Made by a program: the position numbers and the translations under genes. Below the pieces are notes generated by a model that worked only from the letters and a program-made list of their open reading frames with translations, was not told the DNA's origin and searched no databases. Source: a virus. Taken from it: a stretch of 38,913 nt of DNA. The number at the start of each line of letters is the position of its first letter. Within the stretch, counting starts at the first letter, position 1. The stretch lies in the IMG/VR virus record IMGVR_UViG_3300049207_000041, positions 1-38,913 of that record; one strand, written 5' to 3'. This document shows positions 30,457-36,669 of this stretch, piece after piece.

Positions 30457-30933
30457 ATGAGCCAACAACTGCAGCAATTCGTAGCCGCCGCAGACCTGCC
30501 AGAACGCGGCCAACCGCTGGCCGGCGGCACGTTCATCACCCGCTACTGGCTCAACGGCCAGGAGCGTGCACTGATCCAGCTGCCGGACGAATTCGCCGGG
30601 GAATGGGGCGAGTACGGCCAGGACGTCCCCGGCGCCAAGAGTTACAGCGATGGCGAAGCGAACACCCGGGCCATGGCCGAGGCCGGCAGCGAGATCGCCA
30701 AGAAGGCCATGGAGCTGGGTGGGCACATTCCCTCCTGCTTGGAAGGCCAACTGGTCATGGCCGCCAAGGCTGATGGCTTGGTGACGTTGCGCGAGGATCG
30801 CTGGCACCACCTGAGCACGCAGTTCTCCGCCAACACCGCCTACACCATGGACTTTGAAGATGGCTGGCTCGACTACTACGGCAAGAGCCCCGAGCGCCTG
30901 GTGCGCCCTGTCCGCAGCCTTCCCATTCAGTAA
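30457..30933 (+). CDS. DGR variable protein 1 (C-type-lectin-like target)
   Basis: I chose ATG 30457, with CGGAG six bases upstream (158 residues); ATG 30364, coupled to the previous stop, would add 31 Arg-rich residues. The N-terminal part includes GGTFITRYWLNGQERALIQL and GEWGEYGQDVPGAKSYSDGE, related to the second target. The C-terminal part RWHHLSTQFSANTAYTMDFE and GWLDYYGKSPERLVRPVRS has the DUF1566/CLec-fold ending of DGR targets. Residues 121-154 are encoded by variable repeat 1. Compared with the template, N7, N10, N19, N20, N21, D22 and H25 of the repeat became T, T, D, Y, Y, G and P. No signal peptide. It should present a hypervariable binding surface; ligand unknown. Confidence 0.88.
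   Translation: MSQQLQQFVAAADLPERGQPLAGGTFITRYWLNGQERALIQLPDEFAGEWGEYGQDVPGAKSYSDGEANTRAMAEAGSEIAKKAMELGGHIPSCLEGQLVMAAKADGLVTLREDRWHHLSTQFSANTAYTMDFEDGWLDYYGKSPERLVRPVRSLPIQ
30817..30917 (+). repeat. DGR variable repeat VR1
   Basis: A 101-bp copy of the template repeat at 32221-32321 with 8 differences. Seven are at template adenines (repeat positions 20, 29, 55, 58, 61, 65, 74; changed to C, C, G, T, T, G, C). The only other one is the first base (T to A), at the edge. The last 27 bp, ending CCTGTCCGCAG, are identical, as expected for the initiation-of-homing region. Confidence 0.93.
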
Positions 30934-30950
30934 TTCACTCCTTCATTTCT
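30933..30950 (+). promoter_or_regulatory. Box shared downstream of VR1
   Basis: ATTCACTCCTTCATTTCT starts 16 bases after the end of VR1 and matches 16 of 18 bases of the sequence at the same distance after VR2. It is absent after the template. It begins in the stop codon region of the target gene. Confidence 0.6.
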
Positions 30951-30970
30951 TTTTTTGCAGGCGATTCCGG

Positions 30971-30989
30971 GAGCGTCAGGACGACGCTC
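30971..30989 (+). other. Hairpin downstream of VR1
   Basis: GAGCGTC-AGGAC-GACGCTC, a perfect 7-bp stem with a 5-base loop, 54 bases after VR1. DGRs often have a stem-loop downstream of the variable repeat that helps homing, but usually closer; this may instead be a leader element of the next gene. A second hairpin (TGCCGG/CCGGCA, 31002-31019) follows. Confidence 0.45.
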
Positions 30990-31052
30990 AGACCAGAAGC
31001 TTGCCGGGAAGCGCCGGCAGCCTGCACCCTATTTCGATTCCTGGAGCTCTCC

Positions 31053-31640
31053 ATGCAACTGATCACCGTAAGTGACGGAACGACAACGCTCTCGACGCCT
31101 AGCCAGGAGCTTGCTCTGCAGGTGCTCGCGGGGCTCGGCAGTTCCGCCAAGCAAGTCAGCAGTGCGGCTGGTGTTCCGGCCATTGGCGAATATTGGCCTG
31201 GCGAAGGCGGCGTGAACGGCGGCCTGTTCCAGGGCGGTGACCGCCCCTACTACCTGATCGTGCCGACTGGCGAAGATGCCGAGGCCGATCTTGAGTGGGG
31301 TGGCTACGGCCAGGAACTCGACGGTGCTAAATCACCATGGGATGGCCAGGCGAACACCGCTTACCTGGTAAGCAGCAACCGAGAGCATGACCAACCTGCC
31401 GCCCAGTTCTGCGCCAACTTCGAACGTGATGGGCACAAGGACTTCTACCTGATGGCCCGCCGAGAGGCGACATTCCTAGAAACTACAGTCGCGGGGGTGT
31501 TCTCGAATCCCTGGCATTGGACCAGTTCGCAGTTCTCCGCCAACAGCGCCTACGGCATGTTCTTTGGTTTTGGCTGGCTCAGCAACCACGGCAAGGGCGA
31601 CGAGCGCCTGGTGCGCCCTGTCCGCAGGAAATTCCTTTAA
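31053..31640 (+). CDS. DGR variable protein 2 (C-type-lectin-like target)
   Basis: This 195-residue protein starts at ATG 31053 with GGAG upstream. The central segment ADLEWGGYGQELDGAKSPWD is related to GEWGEYGQDVPGAKSYSDGE of target 1, so the two are paralogues. The ending HWTSSQFSANSAYGMFFGFG and WLSNHGKGDERLVRPVRRKF is the typical DGR target C-terminus; residues 159-192 come from variable repeat 2. Compared with the template it has ten amino-acid changes, including D12F, D15F and N21H. The N-terminal 60 residues (VSDGTTTLSTPSQELALQVL and a Gly-rich loop) differ from target 1. No signal peptide or membrane helix. A fold close to Mtd/TvpA-type lectins is expected; ligand unknown. Confidence 0.88.
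   Translation: MQLITVSDGTTTLSTPSQELALQVLAGLGSSAKQVSSAAGVPAIGEYWPGEGGVNGGLFQGGDRPYYLIVPTGEDAEADLEWGGYGQELDGAKSPWDGQANTAYLVSSNREHDQPAAQFCANFERDGHKDFYLMARREATFLETTVAGVFSNPWHWTSSQFSANSAYGMFFGFGWLSNHGKGDERLVRPVRRKFL
31527..31627 (+). repeat. DGR variable repeat VR2
   Basis: A 101-bp copy of the template with 14 differences. Eleven are at template adenines (repeat positions 20, 28, 29, 35, 41, 42, 44, 56, 61, 65, 70). Three are at other bases: G34T, G43T, C73G. The last 28 bp are identical to the template and VR1. Confidence 0.92.
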
Positions 31641-31642
31641 TC

Positions 31643-31660
31643 ATTCAATTCTTCATTTCT
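31643..31660 (+). promoter_or_regulatory. Box shared downstream of VR2
   Basis: ATTCAATTCTTCATTTCT starts 16 bases after VR2 and matches the box after VR1 in 16 of 18 bases, at identical distance. The last 10 bases (CTTCATTTCT) are identical. Confidence 0.6.
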
Positions 31661-31676
31661 GGGCGCGATAGCGCCC
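31661..31676 (+). other. Hairpin downstream of VR2
   Basis: GGGCGC-GATA-GCGCCC: a perfect 6-bp GC stem with a 4-base loop, 33 bases after VR2 and 21 bases before the avd start. It may be a DGR homing hairpin or a leader hairpin of avd. Confidence 0.5.
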
Positions 31677-31697
31677 TCGCTTTTCAAGGAGGCCAGG

Positions 31698-32051
31698 ATG
31701 GCCCTGCATACGGAACTGGAAATCCACAAGGTGGCAGAGGAACTGCTCGGCCTATCACTTGACCTGGTGCGGAATATTCCGCGAGACCTGAAGCAGGTGG
31801 TAGGAGCCAAAGTCAGGGACGAGTGCCTGCAGGTTCTGGTGCTGATCGGGCGCGCCAACATGGCCCGTGAAAAACTCCCCCACCTCAACCTCCTGCTGGA
31901 AAGCATCTGGATGCTGAATTATCTGTTGCGAGCCCTGACGAACAGAGGGCTGATCAGCAAGGGACAGCATGCCAGGGCAATGAAGATGACGGCCTCTGTG
32001 GGCCGGCAGGCAAATGCTTGGAAGAAGTCAGCAACCGCGCCCGCTGCGTGA
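31698..32051 (+). CDS. avd: DGR accessory protein (Avd-like)
   Basis: This 117-residue protein starts at ATG 31698, with AAGGAGG upstream. It is nearly all helical and matches the four-helix-bundle accessory proteins of DGRs: VAEELLGLSLDLVRNIPRDL, KQVVGAKVRDECLQVLVLIG, RANMAREKLPHLNLLLESIW and LLRALTNRGLISKGQHARAM. In the Bordetella phage DGR, Avd forms a pentamer that binds the template RNA and the reverse transcriptase and is needed for retrohoming. The basic face (KMTASVGRQANAWKKS) fits nucleic-acid binding. It lies directly between the targets and the template repeat, the standard order. Confidence 0.92.
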   Translation: MALHTELEIHKVAEELLGLSLDLVRNIPRDLKQVVGAKVRDECLQVLVLIGRANMAREKLPHLNLLLESIWMLNYLLRALTNRGLISKGQHARAMKMTASVGRQANAWKKSATAPAA

Positions 32052-32220
32052 GGGTCAAGGCCCTCCCGCCTGTGCGCAAAATCTGGTCGAGCCGCTGACC
32101 TCTGGGTCACCGCCATGTGCACAACGGATACCGCCGGTCTAAAGCGTCCGCGTAGGTCCTGCACAGTTTCCTCGCTGATCGGCACAGCCTTCGGCAAGGC
32201 GACGTAGATAGCTCGATAGG
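32052..32220 (+). ncRNA. Spacer upstream of the template repeat (part of template RNA)
   Basis: No coding frame is convincing in this stretch. In known DGRs the functional template RNA begins in or just after avd, so this stretch is expected to be the 5' part of that RNA. Exact ends and structure are not known. Confidence 0.45.
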
Positions 32221-32321
32221 TCGCAGTTCTCCGCCAACAACGCCTACAACATGGACTTTGAAGATGGCTGGCTCAACAACAACGACAAGAGCCACGAGCG
32301 CCTGGTGCGCCCTGTCCGCAG
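32221..32321 (+). repeat. DGR template repeat TR
   Basis: A 101-bp repeat ending in ...CCTGTCCGCAG, the reference from which VR1 and VR2 differ. It has 26 adenines, 14 of which are changed in at least one VR. Read in the target frame it has six AAC codons, the mark of a template evolved so that adenine changes scan many amino acids while avoiding stops. It overlaps the start of the reverse-transcriptase frame. Confidence 0.93.
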
Positions 32322-33445
32322 ATTTAAGTGTTGCTCCATTCCAGTTCGAGGATCTTGTCCAGGCCTATTACGACTGCCGTCGGAACAAGCGGAATACCGC
32401 GAGTGCCCGGCTGTACGAAAAGGACATGGAGATCAACTTGCTGGAGCTTTACGACGACCTGACCGCCGGCACTTACCGGCCAGGCCGCTCCATCTGCTTC
32501 GTGGTCACCCGACCGAAAGCCCGAGAGGTCTGGGCGGCAGCCTTTCGGGACCGCGTCGTCCACCACCTGCTGTACAACCATGTGGCACCGCGCTTTTACG
32601 CCAGCTTCATAGCGGACAGTTGTGCATGCATCCCAGGGCGCGGCACGTTGTACGCCGCCCAGCGCCTTGAATCGAAGATCCGCAGCGCCAGCGAGAACTG
32701 GTCGAAGCCGATCTTCTACCTCAAGTGTGACCTGGCGAACTTCTTCGTTGCCATCGACAAAGAGGTCCTGCGCCAGCAGCTGGCCGCCAAGATCACCGAA
32801 CCCTGGTGGTTGACTCTGGCCGAGCAGATCCTGATGCACGACCCTCGCGAGGACTACGAGGTGCGCAGCCCGGCCCATCTGTTCAATCGGGTGCCGCAGC
32901 ACAAGCGCCTCACCGCGCAGCCTGCCCGCCTGGGGCTGCCCATTGGCAACCTGTCCTCGCAGTTCTTCGCGAACGTGTACTTGAACGCCCTAGACCAGTT
33001 CGCCAAGCACCGGCTCGGCGCCAAGCACTACATCCGGTACGTCGATGACTTCGTATTCCTGCACGAGTCGCCACAACAGCTCAACGCCTGGCTGGCAGAG
33101 GTGGAAGCCTTCCTGCCCAGGCTGGGCGCCAAGCTGAACCCGAAGAAGACGATTCTTCAACCGGTAGATCGGGGCGTCGATTTCGTCGGGCACGTCATCA
33201 AGCCCTGGCGGCGCACGACGCGGAAGAGGTCGCTGGTCCAGGCACTGAAGCGAACGGCCCAGGCGCCCGCCGAGGATCTGCGCGAAACCGCCAACAGCTA
33301 CTTCGGCCTGCTCAGCCAGGCCAGCCACAGCGAGAAAGACCGGGCTGCCCTGGCTCGGGTCGTGCTGAAGCGAGGCCATGCAGTCAACGGCGCACTGACA
33401 AAGACCTACCCGAAGAAGCAGCCGACCGAAGCGCCTGCAAGCTGA
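32264..33445 (+). CDS. DGR reverse transcriptase
   Basis: From ATG 32264, inside the template repeat, 393 residues are encoded; TTG 32258 is an alternative start, and no ATG, GTG or TTG lies between the template end and a later ATG in the domain. Motifs: FYLKCDLANFFVAID (motif A, Asp156), LGLPIGNLSSQFFANVYLNA (motif B region with the DGR-typical GNxSSQ), YIRYVDDFVFLHES (catalytic YVDD, 259-262) and GAKLNPKKTILQPV. The GxxxSQ signature and the avd and TR neighbours identify it as a DGR enzyme. It copies the template RNA with errors at adenines and provides cDNA for retrohoming into the VRs. All catalytic residues are intact. Confidence 0.95.
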   Translation: MAGSTTTTRATSAWCALSADLSVAPFQFEDLVQAYYDCRRNKRNTASARLYEKDMEINLLELYDDLTAGTYRPGRSICFVVTRPKAREVWAAAFRDRVVHHLLYNHVAPRFYASFIADSCACIPGRGTLYAAQRLESKIRSASENWSKPIFYLKCDLANFFVAIDKEVLRQQLAAKITEPWWLTLAEQILMHDPREDYEVRSPAHLFNRVPQHKRLTAQPARLGLPIGNLSSQFFANVYLNALDQFAKHRLGAKHYIRYVDDFVFLHESPQQLNAWLAEVEAFLPRLGAKLNPKKTILQPVDRGVDFVGHVIKPWRRTTRKRSLVQALKRTAQAPAEDLRETANSYFGLLSQASHSEKDRAALARVVLKRGHAVNGALTKTYPKKQPTEAPAS

Positions 33446-33448
33446 TCG

Positions 33449-33637
33449 TCAGCTGAAGTCCAGCACATCAGATAGCAGACCCGCCGACTCTGTATAGGTC
33501 GCCAGATCAATGACCTGGCGAAGGAACACGACTATCGCCAGTTTCTGAGCGTCGTCAGGCAGACCTACCCATTTCAGCATCGCCCTCGCGTCTTCCTCTA
33601 TTGCCGCGAGTGCATCTACGTCGCTTTGCAGTCTCAT
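33449..33637 (-). CDS. Lone minus-strand small protein
   Basis: A 62-residue frame on the minus strand starts at ATG 33637 with a strong CGGAGG site and ends three bases from the reverse-transcriptase stop. The product is acidic and helical (MRLQSDVDALAAIEEDARAM, LKWVGLPDDAQKLAIVVFLR). No family recognised. It points against the surrounding plus-strand operon, so it would be read from its own promoter, perhaps in the lysogen. Convergent to the reverse transcriptase gene. Confidence 0.55.
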   Translation of the reverse strand: MRLQSDVDALAAIEEDARAMLKWVGLPDDAQKLAIVVFLRQVIDLATYTESAGLLSDVLDFS

Positions 33638-33692
33638 GTCGGCCTCCGGTCAGTGTGAGCTCTAACAAGTCATAGCCATCAACTACGAATCA

Positions 33693-33704
33693 CGCCAACC
33701 GGCG
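33693..33704 (+). other. Leader hairpin before the DUF2786 gene
   Basis: CGCC-AACC-GGCG, directly followed by the GAGGA ribosome site and ATG 33715. One of a series of short hairpins before early genes. Confidence 0.45.
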
Positions 33705-33714
33705 AGGATCCCCT

Positions 33715-34491
33715 ATGTCCGCACAACAGATCGACGAAAAGAAGCTTGAGCGCGCGATCCGCAAAATCAAGCACTGCCTGGCACTGGCCCAAAGCGCCAA
33801 TGAGAACGAAGCGGCGACGGCGCTCCGGCAGGCTCAGGCACTGATGCGCGAGTATCGGCTGACCGAGATGGATGTGAAGTTGAGCGACGTCGGCGAAGTC
33901 GAATCGCAGTTCGCTCGAGCAGAACGCCTCCCCACCTGGGAGCGCAACTTAAGCAGCGCGGTTTCTCATGCGTTCGGGTGCACCGCATTGTACGGTCGGC
34001 AGTACTGCAGGGAAAAAGATCGGATCCTCGCCCGCGTATCCTTCGTCGGCGTGACACCTGCCCAGCACATCGCGCTGTATGCGTTCGAGGCGCTGCTGAC
34101 GAAGTTGAAATTTGCCCGCAAGCAATACGTCGCAGCGGTGCGTGCGGGCGTGCATCGCAGCTCGTACTCAGCCGAAACAGCAGGCGACCACTTTGCCCTG
34201 GCATGGGTCAACGAGGTCTACGGGAAGCTCAGCGCCCTTGTTCCGAAGGGCGAAGACGATGCCCCACCAGCAAGCAACGGACGCGACATCATCGCCGTCG
34301 AAGCGCAAGACAAGGCGCTGATCGCCGAGTACCTCGCAAGCAAAGGCGTGGGCAAGGCTCGCAAAGCGCGCGATGTCGATATCGATCTGAATGCTCAGAT
34401 TGCGGGGATGCTTGCCGGCCGCCAGGTGGATCTGCATGCCGGAATCTCCCGCGGCGGCGACGAAACCCTAGTCCTATCCGCAAGCGCCTGA
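33715..34491 (+). CDS. DUF2786 domain protein
   Basis: This 258-residue protein starts at ATG 33715. The N-terminal part (RAIRKIKHCLALAQSANENE, AATALRQAQALMREYRLTEM) is the DUF2786 helical domain; the central part (RVSFVGVTPAQHIALYAFEA, LLTKLKFARKQYVAAV) is the domain usually attached to it (DUF7168-like). It occurs in many phages and plasmids, with no established activity. The C-terminal part has GRDIIAVEAQDKALIAEYLA, conserved in the family. Located after the DGR in the early operon. Confidence 0.85.
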   Translation: MSAQQIDEKKLERAIRKIKHCLALAQSANENEAATALRQAQALMREYRLTEMDVKLSDVGEVESQFARAERLPTWERNLSSAVSHAFGCTALYGRQYCREKDRILARVSFVGVTPAQHIALYAFEALLTKLKFARKQYVAAVRAGVHRSSYSAETAGDHFALAWVNEVYGKLSALVPKGEDDAPPASNGRDIIAVEAQDKALIAEYLASKGVGKARKARDVDIDLNAQIAGMLAGRQVDLHAGISRGGDETLVLSASA

Positions 34492-34538
34492 CCCTAACAT
34501 CACCCACCGCCCGGGCATGCCCCGGCAAGGACATAGCC

Positions 34539-35486
34539 ATGCCCGCAGAAAACAAACCGGCCGGTTCATTCCGGCGCGAAGACCGCTACATTGTCATCAA
34601 GCGTAACGACATGGAAAAGGCATCTGCCGATATTCGCCGAAGCTTTTCGGGGCAGTGCAGAAAGCTGCATGACTCGATGCTGATCAGCGGGGCTCCTGCC
34701 CGTATGTTCTTAGTGATCGAAAGCGACTGGCCGGAATACGAGCCAGCCTGGCAGATGATCGAGAGGCGCATGACCGGTCAGCCACCAGTCACAGCAGCAG
34801 AGGAACTGGAAGCCGTGCGGTACTGGCGCGGCAAGCACACTCAGGCGATCCGCGAGCGTGACGCCCTGCAGCTGCTGCTGAACGACCGCGACGAGCAGAA
34901 CCACAGCCTGGAGCAGCGGCGCCAGGCAGAACAGCAGTCGGGCATGGCGGCAGAGCGTCGGGTTCAGGAGCTGCAAGCAACCTTGAAGGACCTGATCAGC
35001 GCCGTCCGGTCAATCAACCGCAGCCCGGCCTACAAGGTCACGATTATTGGCGACGATGAGCCGCAGTATCGTCAGCGAAAGGAGTGGATCGACTGGGTCC
35101 TGGAGCTTTGCGACAAAGCCTCCGCTGGGTTGGAGCAGCCCGCCACGGCGTTCGGGTTTCCCGTTGTGGTCGACCCGACCCTGGCACCCAATGAAATGCG
35201 CTTGGTTCAGCCGGCGCCGGTAGCGGTGGAGCTCGCCGACCGATCACCAGAGAACTATGCCATCGAGCACGCCGAGTACATGGCCAAGTCAGCCGATGAC
35301 GTGTTAGCCAGGTTCCAGGCATATGGCCTGGCTCTGCTCGCTGTAGATGAGGGCGGCGACGATGGTGAAGACGAGCTATTCGAAGCGATCGACAGCGCCC
35401 GGGGTGATCTGCAGGAGTCTCTGGTAGATCTGCGAGGCATGATTTACGAGTTCCGTAAGCGCTCCAACCGCTGCAAATCTCTGTAA
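34539..35486 (+). CDS. Hypothetical early protein with central coiled coil
   Basis: I chose ATG 34539 (AAGG upstream, after hairpin 34511-34525); the frame is open much further upstream but overlaps the DUF2786 gene. The 315 residues include FRREDRYIVIKRNDMEKASA, a coiled coil around 95-155 (LNDRDEQNHSLEQRRQAEQQ), and an acidic region with VDEGGDDGEDELFEAIDSAR. Segments such as YIVIKRNDM followed by long charged helices are common in Pseudomonas phage early proteins of unknown role. Confidence 0.72.
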   Translation: MPAENKPAGSFRREDRYIVIKRNDMEKASADIRRSFSGQCRKLHDSMLISGAPARMFLVIESDWPEYEPAWQMIERRMTGQPPVTAAEELEAVRYWRGKHTQAIRERDALQLLLNDRDEQNHSLEQRRQAEQQSGMAAERRVQELQATLKDLISAVRSINRSPAYKVTIIGDDEPQYRQRKEWIDWVLELCDKASAGLEQPATAFGFPVVVDPTLAPNEMRLVQPAPVAVELADRSPENYAIEHAEYMAKSADDVLARFQAYGLALLAVDEGGDDGEDELFEAIDSARGDLQESLVDLRGMIYEFRKRSNRCKSL

Positions 35487-35508
35487 CTCCCTCCCCCTTC
35501 AAAGTCAG

Positions 35509-35522
35509 CCGCTATAGCGGCA
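35509..35522 (+). other. Leader hairpin before the next gene
   Basis: GCCGC-TATA-GCGGC, a perfect 5-bp stem with a 4-base loop, followed by AAGGA and ATG 35534. Confidence 0.5.
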
Positions 35523-35533
35523 AGGACGAAGTC

Positions 35534-35857
35534 ATGCCTGAAGAAACTGTTTTGATCCAGCCGATGCCAGTCGTGCGCGACGAAATGGGGCTCTGGACCC
35601 ACCCCAAATGGCCCTCCACCGATGAAGACCTGATCCCGTACGCATGGTTCACCGATCGAGGCCTGGAAGTTCGTGAGCGCAATTTCGAGGGGGATGCCCC
35701 TGACGAACTGCAGGCGGCTTGGTTCACAAGTGGCATCGCGGATTGCTCGGCATGGTCGCCAACCCAGCCTACTGGAGATGGCTGGTTCATCTTCTCAATC
35801 CACGATACCGATGACGGCCCGATCTGCGTGTGGGTACGACACCGGGTGACGCCATGA
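35534..35857 (+). CDS. Hypothetical early protein
   Basis: This 107-residue protein starts at ATG 35534 with AAGGA upstream. It is acidic and Trp-rich (EMGLWTHPKWPSTDEDLIPY, GDGWFIFSIHDTDDGPICVW). No signal or membrane segment. No family recognised. The stop overlaps the next start (ATGA). Confidence 0.68.
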   Translation: MPEETVLIQPMPVVRDEMGLWTHPKWPSTDEDLIPYAWFTDRGLEVRERNFEGDAPDELQAAWFTSGIADCSAWSPTQPTGDGWFIFSIHDTDDGPICVWVRHRVTP

Positions 35858-36042
35858 GCAAAGTCAGCCTGAACGTTGAAATCCACTTCAAGAAAGACGG
35901 CCAAGAGCGCGAACCGCTGTACTTGAACCTCACGCTGAACAAGGACAGCCCGTCCGACGATCACATTGCCCAGGCCGTCTATGACGAGGTGACACAGCAC
36001 CTCTTCGAAAACCCGTGGGAAGCAGAGGAGCCACAGCCATGA
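35854..36042 (+). CDS. Small hypothetical protein
   Basis: I chose ATG 35854 in the ATGA overlap; it gives 62 residues (MSKVSLNVEIHFKKDGQERE). Beta strands followed by one helix (DDHIAQAVYDEVTQHLFENP). Coupled to its neighbours on both sides by ATGA overlaps. Function unknown. Confidence 0.7.
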   Translation: MSKVSLNVEIHFKKDGQEREPLYLNLTLNKDSPSDDHIAQAVYDEVTQHLFENPWEAEEPQP

Positions 36043-36284
36043 ATCACAGACTCAAAGCCGCATGGGCAGCCGCCCGCACATCCGCCAAGCGTGAAGCAGG
36101 TCTCTTCATCGCGATGATGATTTTTGCACTGGTCGTCGCGCTGGTCGCCGCTCCGATAATTCTGCTTTTCACCTTTCTGCCTGACTGGGCCTGGCTGGTG
36201 CTATTTGGCATCGGCGTCATCTGGCTGATCTTCGGGGAAACGATAGCGGCCGCCATCGAAGCCTATCGTGGAGAGCAACCATGA
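36039..36284 (+). CDS. Small two-helix membrane protein
   Basis: I chose ATG 36039 in the ATGA overlap; it gives 81 residues. Two transmembrane helices are clear: FIAMMIFALVVALVAAPIIL (about 24-44) and WAWLVLFGIGVIWLIFGETI (about 50-70), with a basic N-terminus (RLKAAWAAARTSAKREAG), so the N-terminus is probably cytoplasmic. Membrane proteins of this size in early operons can affect host membrane processes; role unknown. Confidence 0.7.
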   Translation: MNHRLKAAWAAARTSAKREAGLFIAMMIFALVVALVAAPIILLFTFLPDWAWLVLFGIGVIWLIFGETIAAAIEAYRGEQP

Positions 36285-36337
36285 TCCTCCCCCTGCTCTA
36301 CATGGCCTGGCTCATCTACAGGGGGCCCAGGCCATGA
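36281..36337 (+). CDS. 18-residue hydrophobic micropeptide
   Basis: ATG 36281 overlaps the stop of the membrane protein (ATGA), and the TGA stop (36335-36337) overlaps ATG 36334 of the next gene. The product MILPLLYMAWLIYRGPRP is one hydrophobic segment with a short basic end. Coupling on both sides is the only evidence of translation; it may act as a membrane peptide or simply relay ribosomes. Confidence 0.45.
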   Translation: MILPLLYMAWLIYRGPRP

Positions 36338-36669
36338 CCGAACATAACACCAAAGAGTTTTACTCTGCCGACCAAGCTGCTGAGCATGCCGCCGAGTGGT
36401 GCAAGCGCAATCCAGCATGGCGCCGGATCTGTGATGTCCCCAATTCCGACGACCTCTATAAAACCTACGATGAGATCTCGAAGCGCGAACGCGCCTACTG
36501 GGACTCAAACGGCGGCGAAGAATGCTGGCGAGAATTCGGCTCAGCAAAATGCAAGGTGCCTACCGGGTTCATCTCTGGAAAGGGTGAGTTTTACGACCAT
36601 GTGCTCAAGGTGCCATTGCATCACAACATGATGATGGTGTTTCGCGTGGGAAGGAGGTGGAGGCCGTGA
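36334..36669 (+). CDS. Hypothetical early protein
   Basis: I chose ATG 36334, coupled to the upstream micropeptide; it gives 111 residues (MTEHNTKEFYSADQAAEHAA). Mixed helical, charged; contains DLYKTYDEISKRERAYWDSN and ends with FRVGRRWRP. No family recognised. Its stop overlaps the following GTG start (GTGA), and the SD for the next gene (AAGGAGG) is inside its end. Confidence 0.65.
   Translation: MTEHNTKEFYSADQAAEHAAEWCKRNPAWRRICDVPNSDDLYKTYDEISKRERAYWDSNGGEECWREFGSAKCKVPTGFISGKGEFYDHVLKVPLHHNMMMVFRVGRRWRP

Noticed and set aside
32251-32670. Frame beginning MDFEDGWLNNNDKSHERLVR in the template repeat
   Set aside because: It begins in the template in the target frame, then runs out of frame through the reverse-transcriptase gene. 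It is the template read as protein, not a third target.
33978-34538. Upstream extension of the 315-residue early protein
   Set aside because: The frame is open but is the +1 shadow of the DUF2786 gene; the start at 34539 has a ribosome site and leader hairpin.
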